Part shown: positions 6,270-6,376 of the stretch, in pieces
Layout: every line of letters begins with the position of its first letter
Numbering within the stretch: position 1 is the first letter of the stretch
NCBI GenBank assembly: GCA_012963895.1
Contig: DTUW01000105.1
Location: 1 to 6,376, forward strand
Length of the DNA: 6,376 nucleotides
Direction of reading: 5' to 3'
Source of the DNA: Campylobacterales bacterium
GTDB taxonomy: Bacteria > Campylobacterota > Campylobacteria > Campylobacterales > Thiovulaceae
The notes under the pieces: model-generated
The model's database searches: none
Told to the model about the DNA's origin: nothing
Seen by the model: only the letters and a program-made list of their open reading frames with translations
Program-made: the position numbers and the translations under genes

Positions 6270-6274
6270 TTAAA

Positions 6275-6280
6275 CTCCTT
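6275..6280 (-). promoter_or_regulatory. Ribosome binding site that fixes the TTG start of the chemoreceptor
   Basis: On the minus strand AAGGAG stands 5 nt before TTG (6267-6269). No in-frame ATG exists nearby. The first ATG is codon 23, which would remove half of TM1 and has no such site. The TTG start is therefore preferred. Confidence 0.75.
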
Positions 6281-6307
6281 GAAAAAAATTCAAATATACA
6301 AACAGCC

Positions 6308-6315
6308 ATTTTATC
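6308..6315 (-). promoter_or_regulatory. Possible -10 of the chemoreceptor gene
   Basis: On the minus strand GATAAAAT (6308-6315) would start transcription near 6301, about 32 nt before the TTG. It is the same octamer as the -10 proposed for terD. No clear -35, sigma-28 or sigma-54 motif is seen. The rest of 6270-6376 is very AT-rich leader without another recognisable element. Confidence 0.3.
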
Positions 6316-6376
6316 AAAAAATTGAAATTAGTATCTCTATTTAAATCTATATTAAAATTCATACTTGCTAAAAAAG

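Noticed and set aside
5578..6273. Plus-strand open frame of 231 codons.
   Set aside because: It is the complement of the N-terminal part of the chemoreceptor. The Ser/Ile/Phe-rich product is typical of an antisense shadow and has no family likeness.
6270..6376. Sigma-28 or sigma-54 flagellar-type promoter before the chemoreceptor.
   Set aside because: Neither a GG-N10-GC type pair nor a CGATAT-type -10 is present; only a weak sigma-70 -10 can be proposed.

Overview
The window is AT-rich and gene-dense. It reads as chromosome of a Campylobacterota (Epsilonproteobacteria) member: NadA of the CCSMAKM type, an 87-residue GroES, an HspR-type (HAIR-like) operator in front of groESL rather than CIRCE, a FliJ-like coiled-coil protein ending in a KEMDEIAVLLH-type tail, a large chemoreceptor with several HAMP-like segments, and promoters with a clear -10 but weak -35. 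The genus cannot be fixed from this sequence. A free-living Sulfurimonas/Sulfurovum/Thiovulum-like organism is plausible but is only inference.

Layout. Positions 1-758 (minus) hold the N-terminal three quarters of nadA, quinolinate synthase, cut by the window edge. Positions 845-946 (minus) encode the small bacterial SRP RNA (4.5S, ffs), with a near-consensus promoter just upstream. Between it and nadA the transcript would contain about 60 nt without a single G. Positions 1015-2913 (minus) are the groES-groEL operon. Positions 2914-3073 are a divergent control region with an inverted repeat, GTTGAGT-N7-ACTAAAC, that matches the HspR operator layout. Positions 3074-4103 (plus) hold a two-gene unit, a TerD-domain protein followed 13 bp later by a FliJ-like coiled-coil protein. 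Positions 4107-6269 (minus) encode a 720-residue methyl-accepting chemotaxis protein that starts at TTG and runs convergently into fliJ with only 3 bp between the stop codons. Positions 6270-6376 are its leader.

How the parts relate. GroES/GroEL and SRP RNA are housekeeping protein-folding and targeting functions. The TerD protein belongs to a calcium-binding stress family and shares its upstream region with the heat-shock operon, so joint stress control is possible. The FliJ-like protein and the chemoreceptor both point to motility. No mobile element, CRISPR array, tRNA or rRNA is visible. The least ordinary features are the orphan TerD gene coupled to a FliJ-like gene and divergent from a HAIR-controlled groESL, and the G-free tract after the SRP RNA. 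I do not see strong evidence for a wholly new system.
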